Source: Adiantum capillus-veneris (Eukaryota > Streptophyta > Polypodiopsida > Polypodiales > Pteridaceae). Taken from it: a DNA stretch of 64,000 nt. The stretch lies in assembly GCA_014529385.2 (NCBI GenBank), contig CM043960.1, positions 125,958,043 to 126,022,042 on the forward strand. Reading direction: 5' to 3'. Shown here piece by piece: positions 21,916-33,476 of the stretch (position 1 is the first letter of the stretch; every line of letters begins with the position of its first letter). Below the pieces are notes generated by a model, which saw only the letters and a program-made list of their open reading frames with translations, was not told the origin of the DNA and searched no databases. Position numbers and translations under genes: made by a program.

Positions 21916-24900
21916 AAAATACCATTATCCTTGCGGCTGTTTATGGCCCCAAAGCTATCTCTGGGCGGAAAGAAAATCCTGAGTGTGCTATTGTAGAGGT
22001 TATATGGAAGCCAAAGACAGGCATTGCAGGTAATTTAATGTTAACTTGATGAATAATGTGATGCTATCCACTTTTCTTGGAAGTCTTATTGTATTTCCAT
22101 TTTTCAGTTTAGCTCAAATTTCAATGGGTGTCTGTTTTGAGTTTTATGTCTGCATGTATATCTGGATAGGTAGATTGAGATGAATTTTCAGGCTCATTCC
22201 CTATCAGAGGGGGCTTTCGTCTCCACGAAGAGAAATTGCATACACCGTGGAGCATGGAGAATAAAGAGCTCATTCCCTATCAGAGGGGGCTTTCGTCTCC
22301 ACGAAGAGAAATTGCATACACCGTGTTAGCTTCCAAAGTATATGATAACTAGATTATGGGTAATTGATAACTGCTTCAAAAGCCAGACAGCATCATATTG
22401 CACTAATGAAGTTGCAGCACAAATTTTGGTGTCAATTTTATCAAGTTCTTTGATCCACAGGTTTACTGTTCATACATGGTTATAGCCTAAATATCCTTGA
22501 GGGATAACTACTCAAGGCCAATGCTTGGCCTGTAATGGATCAATTGCAGTCATTAGAAACATGATGGGCCATGAAATTAAATACTTAGAGCCAGAGGCAT
22601 TTTCATTTTGAAATTAGGGTTGCAGCTTGATATTCAATATCTCCGAGCATAATCAGCAAATTCAAGATTCACAAAGAAGCACCAAAGAGTCTAGCGTGTA
22701 TGAGCTTGTTTCCTGTAGTCTCTGTCTCTCGATAGAAGGGCACCAGAGCTCGTAGTCTCAACATTAGGATCAGAGCAGATTTGTAGGACTTCTCTATGAA
22801 TTCCTTCTCAAACTATCAACTGTAAAAGTGAAACTGTAAGTATTTTCAGATCTCTAAATTCTGTTTCAAGACAGGAAGGGTTCTCTCCATATAGTAGATT
22901 GGATGTGGGAACTTGTTAGAAGCTTGAAATATATGGCCTTTTGCTTTTTTCTTTTTGCATAACTTCATTCTAAGCTCAAACAGAGCGGGAATGTGCCTTA
23001 AAACAGGCTCAGTAGGAAGCTGAGTTTATCATGAAAAGGACTTTTGAGCACATAATCTTGACTGCAAGACACCACTTAAACACAGCCATCTCTATTATCA
23101 GTTAGGTTAATTGCATTCGAGCTTAGTAATTGTTGGGTGTTATAACAGGCTCTAATGAGAGAGAAGCTGAGTTTATTGTAAAAAGGACTTTGGAGCACAT
23201 AATCCTGACTGCAATGCACCCAAACACTGCCATATCTGTTATAATTCAGGTTAGTTTTTCTGTTTTCATGAACAGATTATTTCAACTATGAGTTTTTTTG
23301 TTTTCATTTGTTTTCGTTCATAGTACTAATAAGGTGGGATGAGTTAATGTATCCATGAGAAATTAGACACAACAAAGCGTGAATTATTATATGCTGTTAA
23401 CTATTTCAAATGTTTTTGGAAACTCTCTTTTGTAGATCAGAACTGTATGTAATTTTCTTTCTCATGTATGAAGCCCAAGGCTATCCGAGGATGTAACTAT
23501 TTTGTTCTTGTTTCATGTTGGCACATTGCAAAGCATATACTGGTACCTAGTTCTACACTCACTATTGGGCACTGAAGATGTTACTGAGGATGCTGTAGTA
23601 TTTAGTCAGCAGTATGCATGATAGTTCTGATGGTTATATTGTCTTGTGGATGACTATCATGAGTCTATTACCTTGCACTTTCCTTTAAAGGTGAATATGG
23701 GCTTATCCTGGATTCATATAACTATCTGTAGGAGAGCCTTTACTTACTTGAGGGGATTTGTGTCTTGCCATTCAGAGAGGTCTATGCTCTCTGCAGCATA
23801 GTGCTGGGTTGCATAATACTTTAGGTACTTTCAAGAGGTGCTTTCTTGGCTGCTCAATAACGCCATCTCTCGGACCTTGGCCGGGTCAATGATGGTATAT
23901 AGCAGTCTATAATGCTTCTCTTTTCAAGTGGACAACCTCTCCTTGATGGTCTCAATCCATGCCATAGTCCGATGGTTTCCCTCCCACCCGTGACCCATAG
24001 AACATGTGGTTGGATAACTCCATAATTTTGTTGAGTTGGATAACTCTGCTCAAACTCATCATTGATTTCTCTCCAAAGAGGATCCTGTTCATTTTTAAGC
24101 TCTTATCTATTAAAATGTATCCATTATAGAAAACACTTCAAACAAAGAAGTAATAAAAATCATGGATAGTTCGTGTATCATTAGTACTTGACAGCAAAGT
24201 TTTCTCTTTCTTACAAGCCCAAAGAGAGACAATGAAGTCACATTTCTCTTGTATGTATGATCATTGATGACACCTACATACGAACCGGGGATCAAAGGAG
24301 AGTTTGTGGAACGAGCTATTTGGATTGTCCAGAACTTGTTTCTTAACCACATTGTTTTAAACAGACCTCTTCAAATTAGCACGGATGCTATTGTTGAGAC
24401 ACAGGGAAGGTTTGGAATTTGGATCGCTTAAAACATGTCAATTTTGTGATGAATCAAGCATCTTCCTTGTGGTTCGCAGTTTGCAAACCAAGTTTTTATC
24501 TCATTTCTTGTTTATGATGCTCTGAATTTAAATGGTGAATTTTAAGCAAACAACTAGTATTTCTGGCATTGACCAGCCTTGTTGTTATGTTGAAAACAGG
24601 TGGTAAATGATGATGGAGGTGTATCCTGTTTCTTTTTGGAGATTAGAAGTACATGGAGGATAGGTGCGCTTAATTAGGTGGTGTTTTTTGTTTGAGTTCT
24701 TGGCTACATATTCTGACCAAAGACAGCTGCATGAGGGGTGCTAAACCAAGGCTCCATTAGCTCTCCACCCTTTATCTTATGCTGATTATTAGAAAGTGAT
24801 AACTGAGCTGCTAGTAGCCTACATGTGAATCTATGTGTCTGTTTTACATTTGACTTTGTATTGCTGATTGTGTATCGTTTCACTTAACCTTTTGAAAGGC

Positions 24901-25783
24901 TTTGGCTTGTGCTATGAATGCTGCTTGTGCTGCTCTTGTTGATGCAGGAGTTCCTTTGAGCGGTTTGATTGGTAACTAGCTTTTTCTGCTTGTTTTTTTC
25001 ATTTTTTGGGTCATTTCAATTCTGTAGGCATGCTGACATGTTTGCCCTTCGATTTTTGCAGCAGCAGTGACTTGCGCAGTTGATAAGGAGGGCATGGTCT
25101 TTTTAGATCCTATGAAGAAGGAAGAAAAAGTAGTGCAATTCTTGATGGTATTATTATTGTTGGTAGCTGTCTTAGTGGATGTTCCTTGAGTCGATCAGCT
25201 ATCCTGTACAGGATTTTCGCGGTCATGCGTGTCTTGTATTTCCTGGCCGGCCCCTAGCTGCCACAAGTGCTGCTTCCTTGGCGATTGACAATGAGCCTAT
25301 AGAGCATGGCATAGTCAGTTCGGTGACGAAAGGTGCTTTGTCTGGTATGAGACTTTAAATTTCGCTTGATGTAGGTTTAGTCATGAAATTCTGTTTGATT
25401 TGAAGGTTTTTACACTTTCGCTGATATACAGTCAGGGCTGTATGTAGTATGCTACCTGCACATTTTTACTGAATGCGCATATGGCCGTTATGTAATGCAC
25501 ATATCTGCATACAGCACTTGATCAGAAGTAATGACCTGAATCATGGGGTGCTGGGTTGATGTGGTTTTGCAGCTGATGACTATCTTAATTGCTTAGAGCG
25601 AGGCAGAGCTGCCAGTGCAAAAATAGCAGAATTCGCAAGGTCAAGCCTTGAAAGAGCTCAGGTTCAAAATTTTTACTTCATTTTTGTTTAAGTTGTGCGT
25701 GTCAAAGTTTCTGACTGATGTTTGGATTTTATCTGGCAATTTTCATGAGGCAGAGAGGAGTCGAAATGGTCGTTGCAAGCTAG
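21916..25783 (+). CDS. RRP46: Exosome complex subunit RRP46 (RNase PH-like), N-terminal exon not in view
   Basis: RRP46 is one of six RNase PH-fold subunits of the exosome ring, the nuclear and cytoplasmic 3'-to-5' RNA-processing machine. Eight exons read in phase with GT-AG introns: 21916-22029, 23149-23249, 24600-24620, 24899-24971, 25062-25129, 25212-25344, 25573-25661, 25754-25783. Recognisable family sequence in order: LAAVYGPKA, then NPECAIVEVIWKPKTG, VKRTLEHIILTAMHPNT, SVIIQVVNDDGG, CAMNAACAALVDAGVP, GHACLVFPG, EHGIVSSVTKGALS and DDYLNCLERGRAA. This gives about 208 residues; plant RRP46 proteins are near 240 from memory, so roughly 35-40 N-terminal residues are missing. Their exon is either far upstream, beyond the transposon cluster or the left edge, or lost. 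The last short exon (ending RGVEMVVAS, stop 25781-25783) is the weakest call; read-through from the previous exon would stop at 25689-25691. Confidence 0.9.
22192..22325. repeat. 58-base direct duplication in RRP46 intron
   Basis: GCTCATTCCCTATCAGAGGG begins identical 58-base copies at 22192-22249 and 22268-22325, separated by 18 bases. They look identical, which implies a recent duplication. No function recognised. Confidence 0.95.
23007..23101 (+). pseudogene. Decayed tandem copy of RRP46 exon (23149-23249)
   Basis: Begins after AAACAG with GCTCAGTAGGAAGC and matches the functional exon 142 bases downstream (shared GCTGAGTTTAT, GAAAAGGACTT/GTAAAAAGGACTT, GAGCACATAATC). A small deletion near its start shifts the frame to TGA (reading SVGS then stop), so it cannot substitute for the real exon. 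Confidence 0.85.
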
Positions 25784-26904
25784 GACGTGTATACATTTTT
25801 GGCAGTTTGTAGCAGCTTCAGAAGCCTGTCCTCTAAGAAACATAAGGGAATGTTGTGCCATATGCGTTGTTTTTTCAACATCTTTCAAGAGTTCGTTCCA
25901 CTGTAGGCATTTTTGTTAGCTCGTCTTGTCACTCTATTTGTGAAATACTTTGCCACATTCCCAAGGTACTTAAAAAGAAGTGCCAACTTTTGTGCTTGTG
26001 ATGTTGCCTCTCTGTCCTATGTAGCATGGCAGACAGAAGGCTATTTTCCCTCTTTGCTTTTATTTTTTTAACTAGAACCGGCAAGCCGGCAAGTCCAGCG
26101 GGGCCAGGAAGGGAATTTCCCCGTTGGTAGAGTAAAAGCCTTTTCATGTCACCCGGAGGTGATGTCGGGGAATCACTGGAGAGAAGGCTACTAATGTTTA
26201 TTGAATGGAGAAGGGTTAGGCTTCCCTATTAGAGTTGAATAAAGAGCTGGACCCGTGTTCGAATGATGCTTTATATTTGGCTCTCAATTACGAAAAAATC
26301 ATTGAAATAAATCAGCTCAACAATCTACTTCCAGAGAGATTTTCAAAGAGTATAGAGATTTCCAGCCAAAAGATCAGTAGCTTGCAAAGCCTTGGAGTAG
26401 TGTGTGTAGATCTTGGAGGCCTTGAAAGGGTAGGGAATGGTCTTGCAATGACCGTTCATGTAAAATCGGCGACCACATTGCGATTGGCGGAGGGAGCACG
26501 CTTTACATGAATGGTCACTGTGATGGCCTGGAAATGGTGGGAGCACGCTTTACGGGAATGGTCACTACACGACCATTCCCGACCGCCACAGTCTGGGGGA
26601 GGGGGGCCACACATTGGATACGTCAGAGGTTGATAGCAATCATTGCCAAAGATTCTGCTGTAGACGTGGTGAGACTCGATTTTCTGGCTGCTGGTCTATC
26701 AGAAGCTTACATGATTCCGTGTGCTGACCTGGAGACAAGTCATTGCCTGCATGCATTGGCATTCCAGCTGCCGAATTGTCGTGCATCCAATGGTTGGAGC
26801 TGATATCCTGCTGTTGAATCGCTAGTGAACGAATGGCCACGATCAGCTGCCCCTCAACCCGACTGTGACGGGGAAGCAGTAGCGTTGAATTGCCTTGAGC
26901 GTAA
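25784..26904. other. RRP46 3' flank, no gene recognised
   Basis: Likely 3' untranslated sequence just after the stop, then intergenic DNA. The stretch 26235-26400 has an open frame (LALNYEKIIEINQLNNLLP) matching nothing I recognise. Bases 26441-26590 hold several copies of GAATGGTC in hairpins: an imperfect 16-base inverted pair at 26449-26464 and 26502-26517, and an 11-base perfect stem at 26553-26581. Confidence 0.5.
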
Positions 26905-26913
26905 ACACACACA

Positions 26914-26997
<84 letters not shown>
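26905..26997. repeat. Compound (CA)n-(CT)n-(CA)n microsatellite
   Basis: CA repeats 26905-26916, CT repeats 26917-26952, then CA/AC repeats to 26997. Open frames across it on either strand are artefacts. Confidence 0.97.
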
Positions 26998-26999
<2 letters not shown>

Positions 27000-27349
27000 A
27001 AGAAGTTCAAGGGCTGGCAGCCATTGTCATACTCTCCTTCAGGATTGCAATTATCACTATGAATAAATTCTAGTGGTTGCAAACACATGAGGTGTTTTTA
27101 ATGTGGTTGCCATAGATACAATGCTCACACATAGAAAAATCTGAAAAACAAGTAATCAAAACATGCATTCCCTTTTAATTCATATGGTTTAGCCGGCTAT
27201 GTCACAACTTAGTAAACGATGGTTTGATTATTGATATACAATCCTCTTTTATGCACAAGACTAACATAGAATAATGTGTTCCATGTTTTTGACCTTTAAG
27301 AATAACAAGATTTTTTCTTTGATCGCCCATGAACTCATGTAACTCAAGT
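26998..27349. other. Unannotated stretch
   Basis: A/T-rich sequence with no recognisable gene. It may be the worn continuation of the Copia fossil to its right. Confidence 0.4.
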
Positions 27350-28350
27350 CATTAAGTTGACTAGCATATATTAGTCTTTGCTAACTTGAGGATATGTTTG
27401 GCATTCTTGACTATAATTTCATGCCATTATGCAGAACTAGCTTGATATTTTTAGTGCCATGTATTTTAAGCTCATAGACATCATCGAGCTTCACTTTACC
27501 ACAAGTATGTGCATCATATATAGAGATATGAAGTGTGACATGAAATTTGGCTCTAAAATCTGACCCAATTTTGATTAAAGCTTTGTGCAACGTGAGCATT
27601 TGGACCATATTCTGCTATAATATTTAGAATATTAGAGGTAGTTTGGACCTCAAATACATCATGCACGATAGTCTTTCTTTAAATGCCTTTTTTTGTGGCA
27701 ATGATAGCAGTTAACAATGCGCAACGAATTGTTAGATTTGTTACGAGAATTTTGCAATCCGTATTTTTGGTACAATTATGAGTGCGACTTCTTTTGTCCT
27801 TCGTCACTGACAATATACACATCACCTTGCTTTGTAGATTATGTAGACTTTTTGGGAATCTTTTATTGGACATCATAGACCAATTTGCTCTCAAGTGTAG
27901 GCTTGCTTATGGTTGTGCAAAAATTGCCCCATCAAGAGGATAAAAAGCACAAGAAGAAGATGAACTTTGTTGTCAAAATCCAACTCCTATGACTTTAATT
28001 GATTGAAAAGTACATTGAATGCATTCAAATGCTTAGAAACTGTGTAACCTTCTTTCATGAGAAGCTTGAAGAGTTTTTTCATGAGTAGGCTTTGTTACTT
28101 ATGCTTTTGATTTCGTACGTTTAACACAATTTGTCCCATAAAGTTGTAGCAGTAGAATCACCCACGATAGTAAAGTACACGGAATCTGTGAGTTGTAGGC
28201 GAATAGTGGATGTACCTTTGGCATCCAACAATTCCATTGTGCAACCATATAGCCATCTCCTTTTGGGTGCTCAAAGAGTGACTCTAATTTGAATTTTTGG
28301 ATTAACACATCTTGAATTTGCTTTCCACATAGAAAAGTTAGTGCCATCGA
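27350..28350 (-). mobile_element. Worn Ty1/Copia gag-protease fossil, minus strand
   Basis: Reading right to left: a gag start with the Copia-type IQDVLIQK motif (about 28300-28325), a degenerate CCHC knuckle (CYHCHKKRHLKKD, about 27680-27720) and a protease region (FHVT, then GKVKLDDVYELKIHGTKNI near 27450-27550), in the usual Copia order. Coding is broken in more than ten places. No LTRs were found, so this is an old fragment. Confidence 0.7.
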
Positions 28351-28538
28351 ACTTTCGTATGCTATAAATTATGGTGATAAATTGGTGAAATTTCGATAGA
28401 ACATCCTTTGTAATAGGAGGAAAAAATGCTTAGCTCTATTCAGATTTTTAAAGAAAACCCTTCGAATTCTGTCTAAACAAGTGTAGCTCTTCTTTAAGGC
28501 TAAAACCTTTCCTACAATAGCTCGGCTTAAGAAGAGTA

Positions 28539-28684
28539 TCGGTGTCAGGTTGCTTTGGGTTGGTCTCACCCCTATACATTCTTGTATAACCTATCTTTTG
28601 GCCTAGAAAATCTTGGCAGAGTGTGGGTGTCGATTTGGTTTGGGTTGATCTCACCCCTATACATTCTTGTGTAACCTATCTTTT
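28539..28684. repeat. Direct repeat of about 59 bases
   Basis: Two copies (28539-28597 and 28626-28684) sharing TCTCACCCCTATACATTCTTG and ending AACCTATCTTTT, each with a handful of differences. Confidence 0.85.
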
Positions 28685-28975
28685 GCCCCATCAAACCCTC
28701 CACTCACCTAGTGAATTGAACCCCCACTTGTACTACCCCATATTTGGTGTATCTCTTTAGACAAATGAAAGACCGATCGAACTCACCCCTAGTCATAATG
28801 GTAAAAATGACCTTCTACGGTAGTGTGAACACTTCCCTTATAATTATCACAAAGGTTGATGACCCTTGTGTATTTGAGTGCACGCCATTTAATTTGGGTT
28901 CTCCTCTTGAGCGTAGTCTTGAAGACTCTAAGCGCTTTGTCCGTGCCTAAAGCTTAGCAGAGCTATATCTCTTTC

Positions 28976-28979
<4 letters not shown>

Positions 28980-29006
<27 letters not shown>

Positions 29007-29008
29007 CC
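28980..29008. repeat. (CT)n microsatellite
   Basis: About 29 bases of CT repeat followed by a C run. Confidence 0.95.
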
Positions 29009-32000
29009 CCCGCCCTCGCCCCATTGGCATAGACTCATACAAGATTAGTAAGGGACAAGCGATGCCTGTACACTTGGATCTTGTGCCGATTCTATAGGTT
29101 GGATGTGTGGATGTCTCTATTCGAAATTGACTGGACCAACCTTTATTTAAACATGAGGGTTTCTCTTGCCCCTCACTTAGACTTGCCTTGTGTTTGGGTG
29201 TGTCCTGGAAAGATAGCTTGAGTGTTTGTTTTACTGTTGAGTATATTGCTGCACCACAAGTTTTTATGGGTGAGGTGTTGCTTCATGCACTAAAGTCCTA
29301 CTCTATGGAGTTGATTGAGCTAAGCACCACCTCTCAAGTTGGTGCTGAATCGTTGATATTAAAAAATGGATGCATCTTATTTATGGTTTTCTCTACCGTA
29401 ACTGAAAGTTTGAAAGGTATTTGAACTATGTCAGTTAATTAACATCATTGATATTTAAACATGCATTATCGTTTTTGTGGTTTGTCATTATTTTTTGATG
29501 AAATGAGGTGCTTAACCAGGCTCTTTAGCATTTTTATAGTTTGTAATACCATGAGATTGGTTGAGCAATGTGACCTCCTGCTCATTGGTTTGGATTAGCA
29601 GAAAATTTTAGAGGTTTTTAGGTAATATTGACAGTTGGCTGGCTCAGATTACTTGGCTAAATAAATGAGCTTTCAAACTTCCACATGGTATTTTTCTATT
29701 AAAATGATGCACATTTTTGCTTTATGGGTTTTAAAGGGTATATTCTCTCATTAAAACAAAGATGTTGAATAGATGGGGTTGCTTTGGGCTGTTTCTGATA
29801 TGATATGCCTTGCATGTAGGCCGTTAGGAAGTTTTCTATACTGAAAGGATTTGGATAAACAAGTCAATGAGAATCTGTGTATTTAGCTATTGCAGGTACT
29901 AGCATGATAATTTCTGAACTATGTGGTCGTATTCTTTGGGGAGCTTTACTTGTTGGCTAGAAAGAATTATGCGGCCATCGATTTTTTTTTGCGTGGCTTA
30001 TACCTAGATAGGTTTTAGATACTATACTTTCTACTCTAATAATCTCTGGCATGGTTGAGGATTTGGTATAAGATTGATAATATCACATTGGGAATCTATA
30101 CCCTCACTTAGCTGTGCCTGTTGGCTGTTTCACATATAGTTTTATTGACTTAAAACTACCTTACATATAGGCATTTTTCATGGCCTAAACTATAGGTTTT
30201 GCGTGGCCTAAACTATAGATTTTGGAAAGTTTTCTTAAACTAAGCTTTTCTCAACTTCTTCACTATGTTTTATACCATGAGAATGATTGAGCAATGGGAG
30301 CTCCTTCTCATTGGTTTTGATTAATAGATAATTTCAAGTTCTTTATATATTCTCTCAAAGATGTTGACTATTTGCTGGCTTGAATTGCATAGATAATATG
30401 GAGCCTTCAAACTTTTTTCAAATACTGTGCTTTCTTAGGGCGTGCTTTTATCTCAAACCGGGGTAACCTTTGGTGCATATATTTGATATTCCTTAACTTA
30501 CCTGGTGCTAGTTTAGCAACTTTGAAAGACTTGATGGGTCGATTGCCAAGAATGATTTTATTGTATGATGATAGCTTTGGGTTCCTACAAATAAAAAGGT
30601 TTAGTGCACTTTATGGGTTGGGAAATTTTAACTTGGCCGTATCTGTTGCCTATAAAATTAAGCCACTTCATATCATGATGGTATGTCTTTTCATTCTTAG
30701 CTTTTGTACTGATGATTCTTTTGCAACTTGGATGGCTATGATGAGTTGACTAGGAAACACTTAATCTTTCGAGACTTTTTGAACTTTAGTTACGTAGATT
30801 GCATTAAAGAAATGTTTCCAGTTGGTCTTTTTTCTGGATCATTTAAATAAATGCTCGGATAATAGATTCGCTAGCCTTGAATACGTTTTAAGGGCTTGCT
30901 TGGAAATAATGCCACTTACTGGCTCAGAGTACCAATTGGTGGCCACTTGTTGGTTGACAATACTTGGATGATTTGGGGTTGTTAGGCTTTCATACTTGGT
31001 AATGATTCTGATGTTAGACATGTTAAATTGTTCACTTTAGCCCTTTTAGGTTATAAATGAGGTGTTGCATCTCAAACCTAGTATACCGATGGCACTTACT
31101 TTGATGACTGTTGGTTCATAACTTGCCTAATGGCTCGTTGTTGATAATACCTTTTACTACCTAGCTTGTACTGATGATAATGACTAGGAGAGATTTAGCA
31201 TTTGTAACTCCTGAACTATATTTCTTAAAACCAGTCAGTTGTGTTGCATACATAATGACTAAACCATTTTTTGATGAAGAAGTGATTAAACCATTTTTTG
31301 ACCTTAGATTTCATTGGAAACAAGAACATCTTAAAGCCTCAAGTGATTTGACAAAAAGGTTTCATGGGATAAAAATGGGTAAAACACTTGGATCAAAAGG
31401 GGTGATGGCCTTTTGATCAGAACTTAATCTAATTAATATGTATAATTTCCTTTAAAAAACGGGATAAATATTTAATTTTACAACCTATTATAAATATTCC
31501 ACTTGGATCAGAAGGGGTGATGACCTAAGCCTAAAATGAATTTTAATAAGAAACACACTTTACACGTGATAAGGAGGGGTATTGGCCTCCTGATCTCATT
31601 GTGACAGCCTCAAAACAGTTTTTTCTAAGAATGGATACTGATTGAATTTAACTCTTCATGCATGGTAGATATAACTTAAAAAAGGTTTTAAGCAGGAGAT
31701 GGATAACAATTGATAGGGTTCGTTGACACCTGTAAAACATATTCAAGGCTAAGTAATCTACTGTTTTGTTTACATGGATGCATGTGAGTGTAAGTATACA
31801 TATAACTATATGAAGGGTTCAACCATCCACACTTTACTCGCATACTTCCATAGAGAACGCTTCAAGCTCACAACCCATAGCTTTGCCTCTGCAAGCAACA
31901 ACGCCTTCAACTGTAACCTTGACCGACACACTTCGCTACTCCGTCTATGGTTCTTTGACTACCATAAGTAAGTCCTCTTCTTCCCAAACCTCTTTGTTTG

Positions 32001-32566
32001 AGTCATGTATGGGCAGGAAGAAGACCTCCCAATACATGCAAGATGCACTTGACTCCATGGCTACCCAAAGTGAGACTTTGAAGGTGTCTGTACTAGAATC
32101 AATTGGTGTAGTAGCACACAGCAGGATTGCTAAGTATATCTACCAAGAGGAGCGTAAAAAATTGATCATGTTCTTTGGCTTCGAATTACACAAAAACTGA
32201 TGCCTACCATTGTTGATGAAGTCAACAAATTTCTCAAAGAAGATGACCATGCTAGAAAGAAATGCAAGGATGGTGGCTAGGGTATTCCAATAGTGGCTCC
32301 AGAATGTGCCTTAGTATTTAGATTTGTGATAGAGACAATTAGTATGAAGAACAATCCGACATATCTAGTAGAGAAATGCTTTTCTATGTTACTGGCTAAG
32401 ATGTAGGATTCAGAAGCCAGTATTAATTTAAGCCAATTTTTGTATGCAAGTGTGGTGTAGCAGATTTCCAAGGCTAGGAAAGGAGGGGGGCAACACCAAA
32501 TGGGGAGGCAATGGCGAGCTTCTCCTTGCAAAAATGTTTACAGAGCCACCATAACTTGTGCATAGC
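29009..32566. other. Intergenic DNA with dispersed direct repeats, no gene recognised
   Basis: T-rich sequence with only short open frames. Two related segments of about 140 bases occur at 29546-29680 and 30272-30412 (shared ATACCATGAGA and GAGCAATG, then CTCATTGGTTT, then CTTCAAACTT). A short motif CACTTGGATCARAAGGGGTGATG recurs at 31387 and 31500. The open frame at 31883-32200 has no recognised relative. I see no promoter, RNA gene or intact mobile element. Confidence 0.5.
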
Positions 32567-32815
32567 ACGGATGTGATTTGTTTGCCGATGAGCTATTCGC
32601 TTTTGGTGATTTTAGACACTTGAGTCTAGCTTGAGTTAGATGCTATTTATTAATTGTTTTTTGAGAGATTGACAACCGCTTGTAGCCTCTATGCACTAGT
32701 CGAGTCAGCTTCATCCCATGGATTGACAATTTAATCGTGGTTCTCGCTAATACTGCAATAAGATAGGATGATGAGGTTAGACATGCGTCCCACATTTGGC
32801 CCGCTGTTGGGGATC
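32567..32815 (+). repeat. Element E 5' LTR remnant and primer-site region
   Basis: Bases 32567-32794 match the last 228 or so bases of the LTRs at 45016-45926 and 61243-62152, ending CATGCGTCCCACA. Directly after comes TTTGGCCCGCTGTTGGGGAT, the primer-binding area. This fixes the LTR's 3' end and the element's plus orientation. Confidence 0.88.
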
Positions 32816-33476
32816 AACGAGACCTAAACTAGGAAAAAACACGAGCGTCTTGCGAATTTATCTTTTAACTTCCTCTATGATCGCGTAGAGTTCAAAACTT
32901 TTTTTTAGAAACCGCATAGCCTAAGATTGTCGTCTTTTGCTGTGTAGAGGTAGCTTGGAAGTAATCGTACTTGCTGAGTGCCTTTAGGGTTGTAGGATTG
33001 TAGAAATAGATTAGGATTTTGAGGATGATTGATAGACGAGACAAGTCTTAAAGATCAATGCTCAAAAAACCATAAAAGACAAGAAAACGAGTGTTTGTGG
33101 ACACTTTCCACAAGCCATTGCATGAGAATCTAGGAGTAGGGTAAGTAGGATCCGAGGTGGATTTCAGAACATTGCTCTCTCTGAAAGAATCATTATTGGA
33201 AGTTGCAGAGTTTCAGGTCTATGACTAGAAATAGCATGAAAAGACTCAAAACCAGTCAATCCGACTGGAGAGTGAGCTTAAAAGTTGTTCGAACCAATGG
33301 GTAAGCTTAAAGACACTTTGGGTAAAAATTTCAAGAGTTGGCCAAATCTCAGATTATTTACTTTCTCTTGACATTTTAGACCAAAGTAAGTTTTGACTTG
33401 ATTCATAGGCTTAAAATAGCTCATAAAAAGACTGTCTATTGAAAATTACAAAAATTGGTTGATTTCAAGCCTGAAG

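Noticed and set aside
23007-23101. Mutually exclusive alternative exon of RRP46
   Set aside because: A small deletion brings an in-frame stop almost at once, so it cannot encode the same segment.
26100-26400. Organellar DNA insertion downstream of RRP46
   Set aside because: The base composition and phrases such as LNYEKIIEINQLNNLLP looked organelle-like, but I could not match any plastid or mitochondrial gene.
31883-32200. Open frame of 105 codons as a host gene
   Set aside because: No recognisable domain, no splice context, and it sits in repeat-rich DNA next to a truncated LTR.
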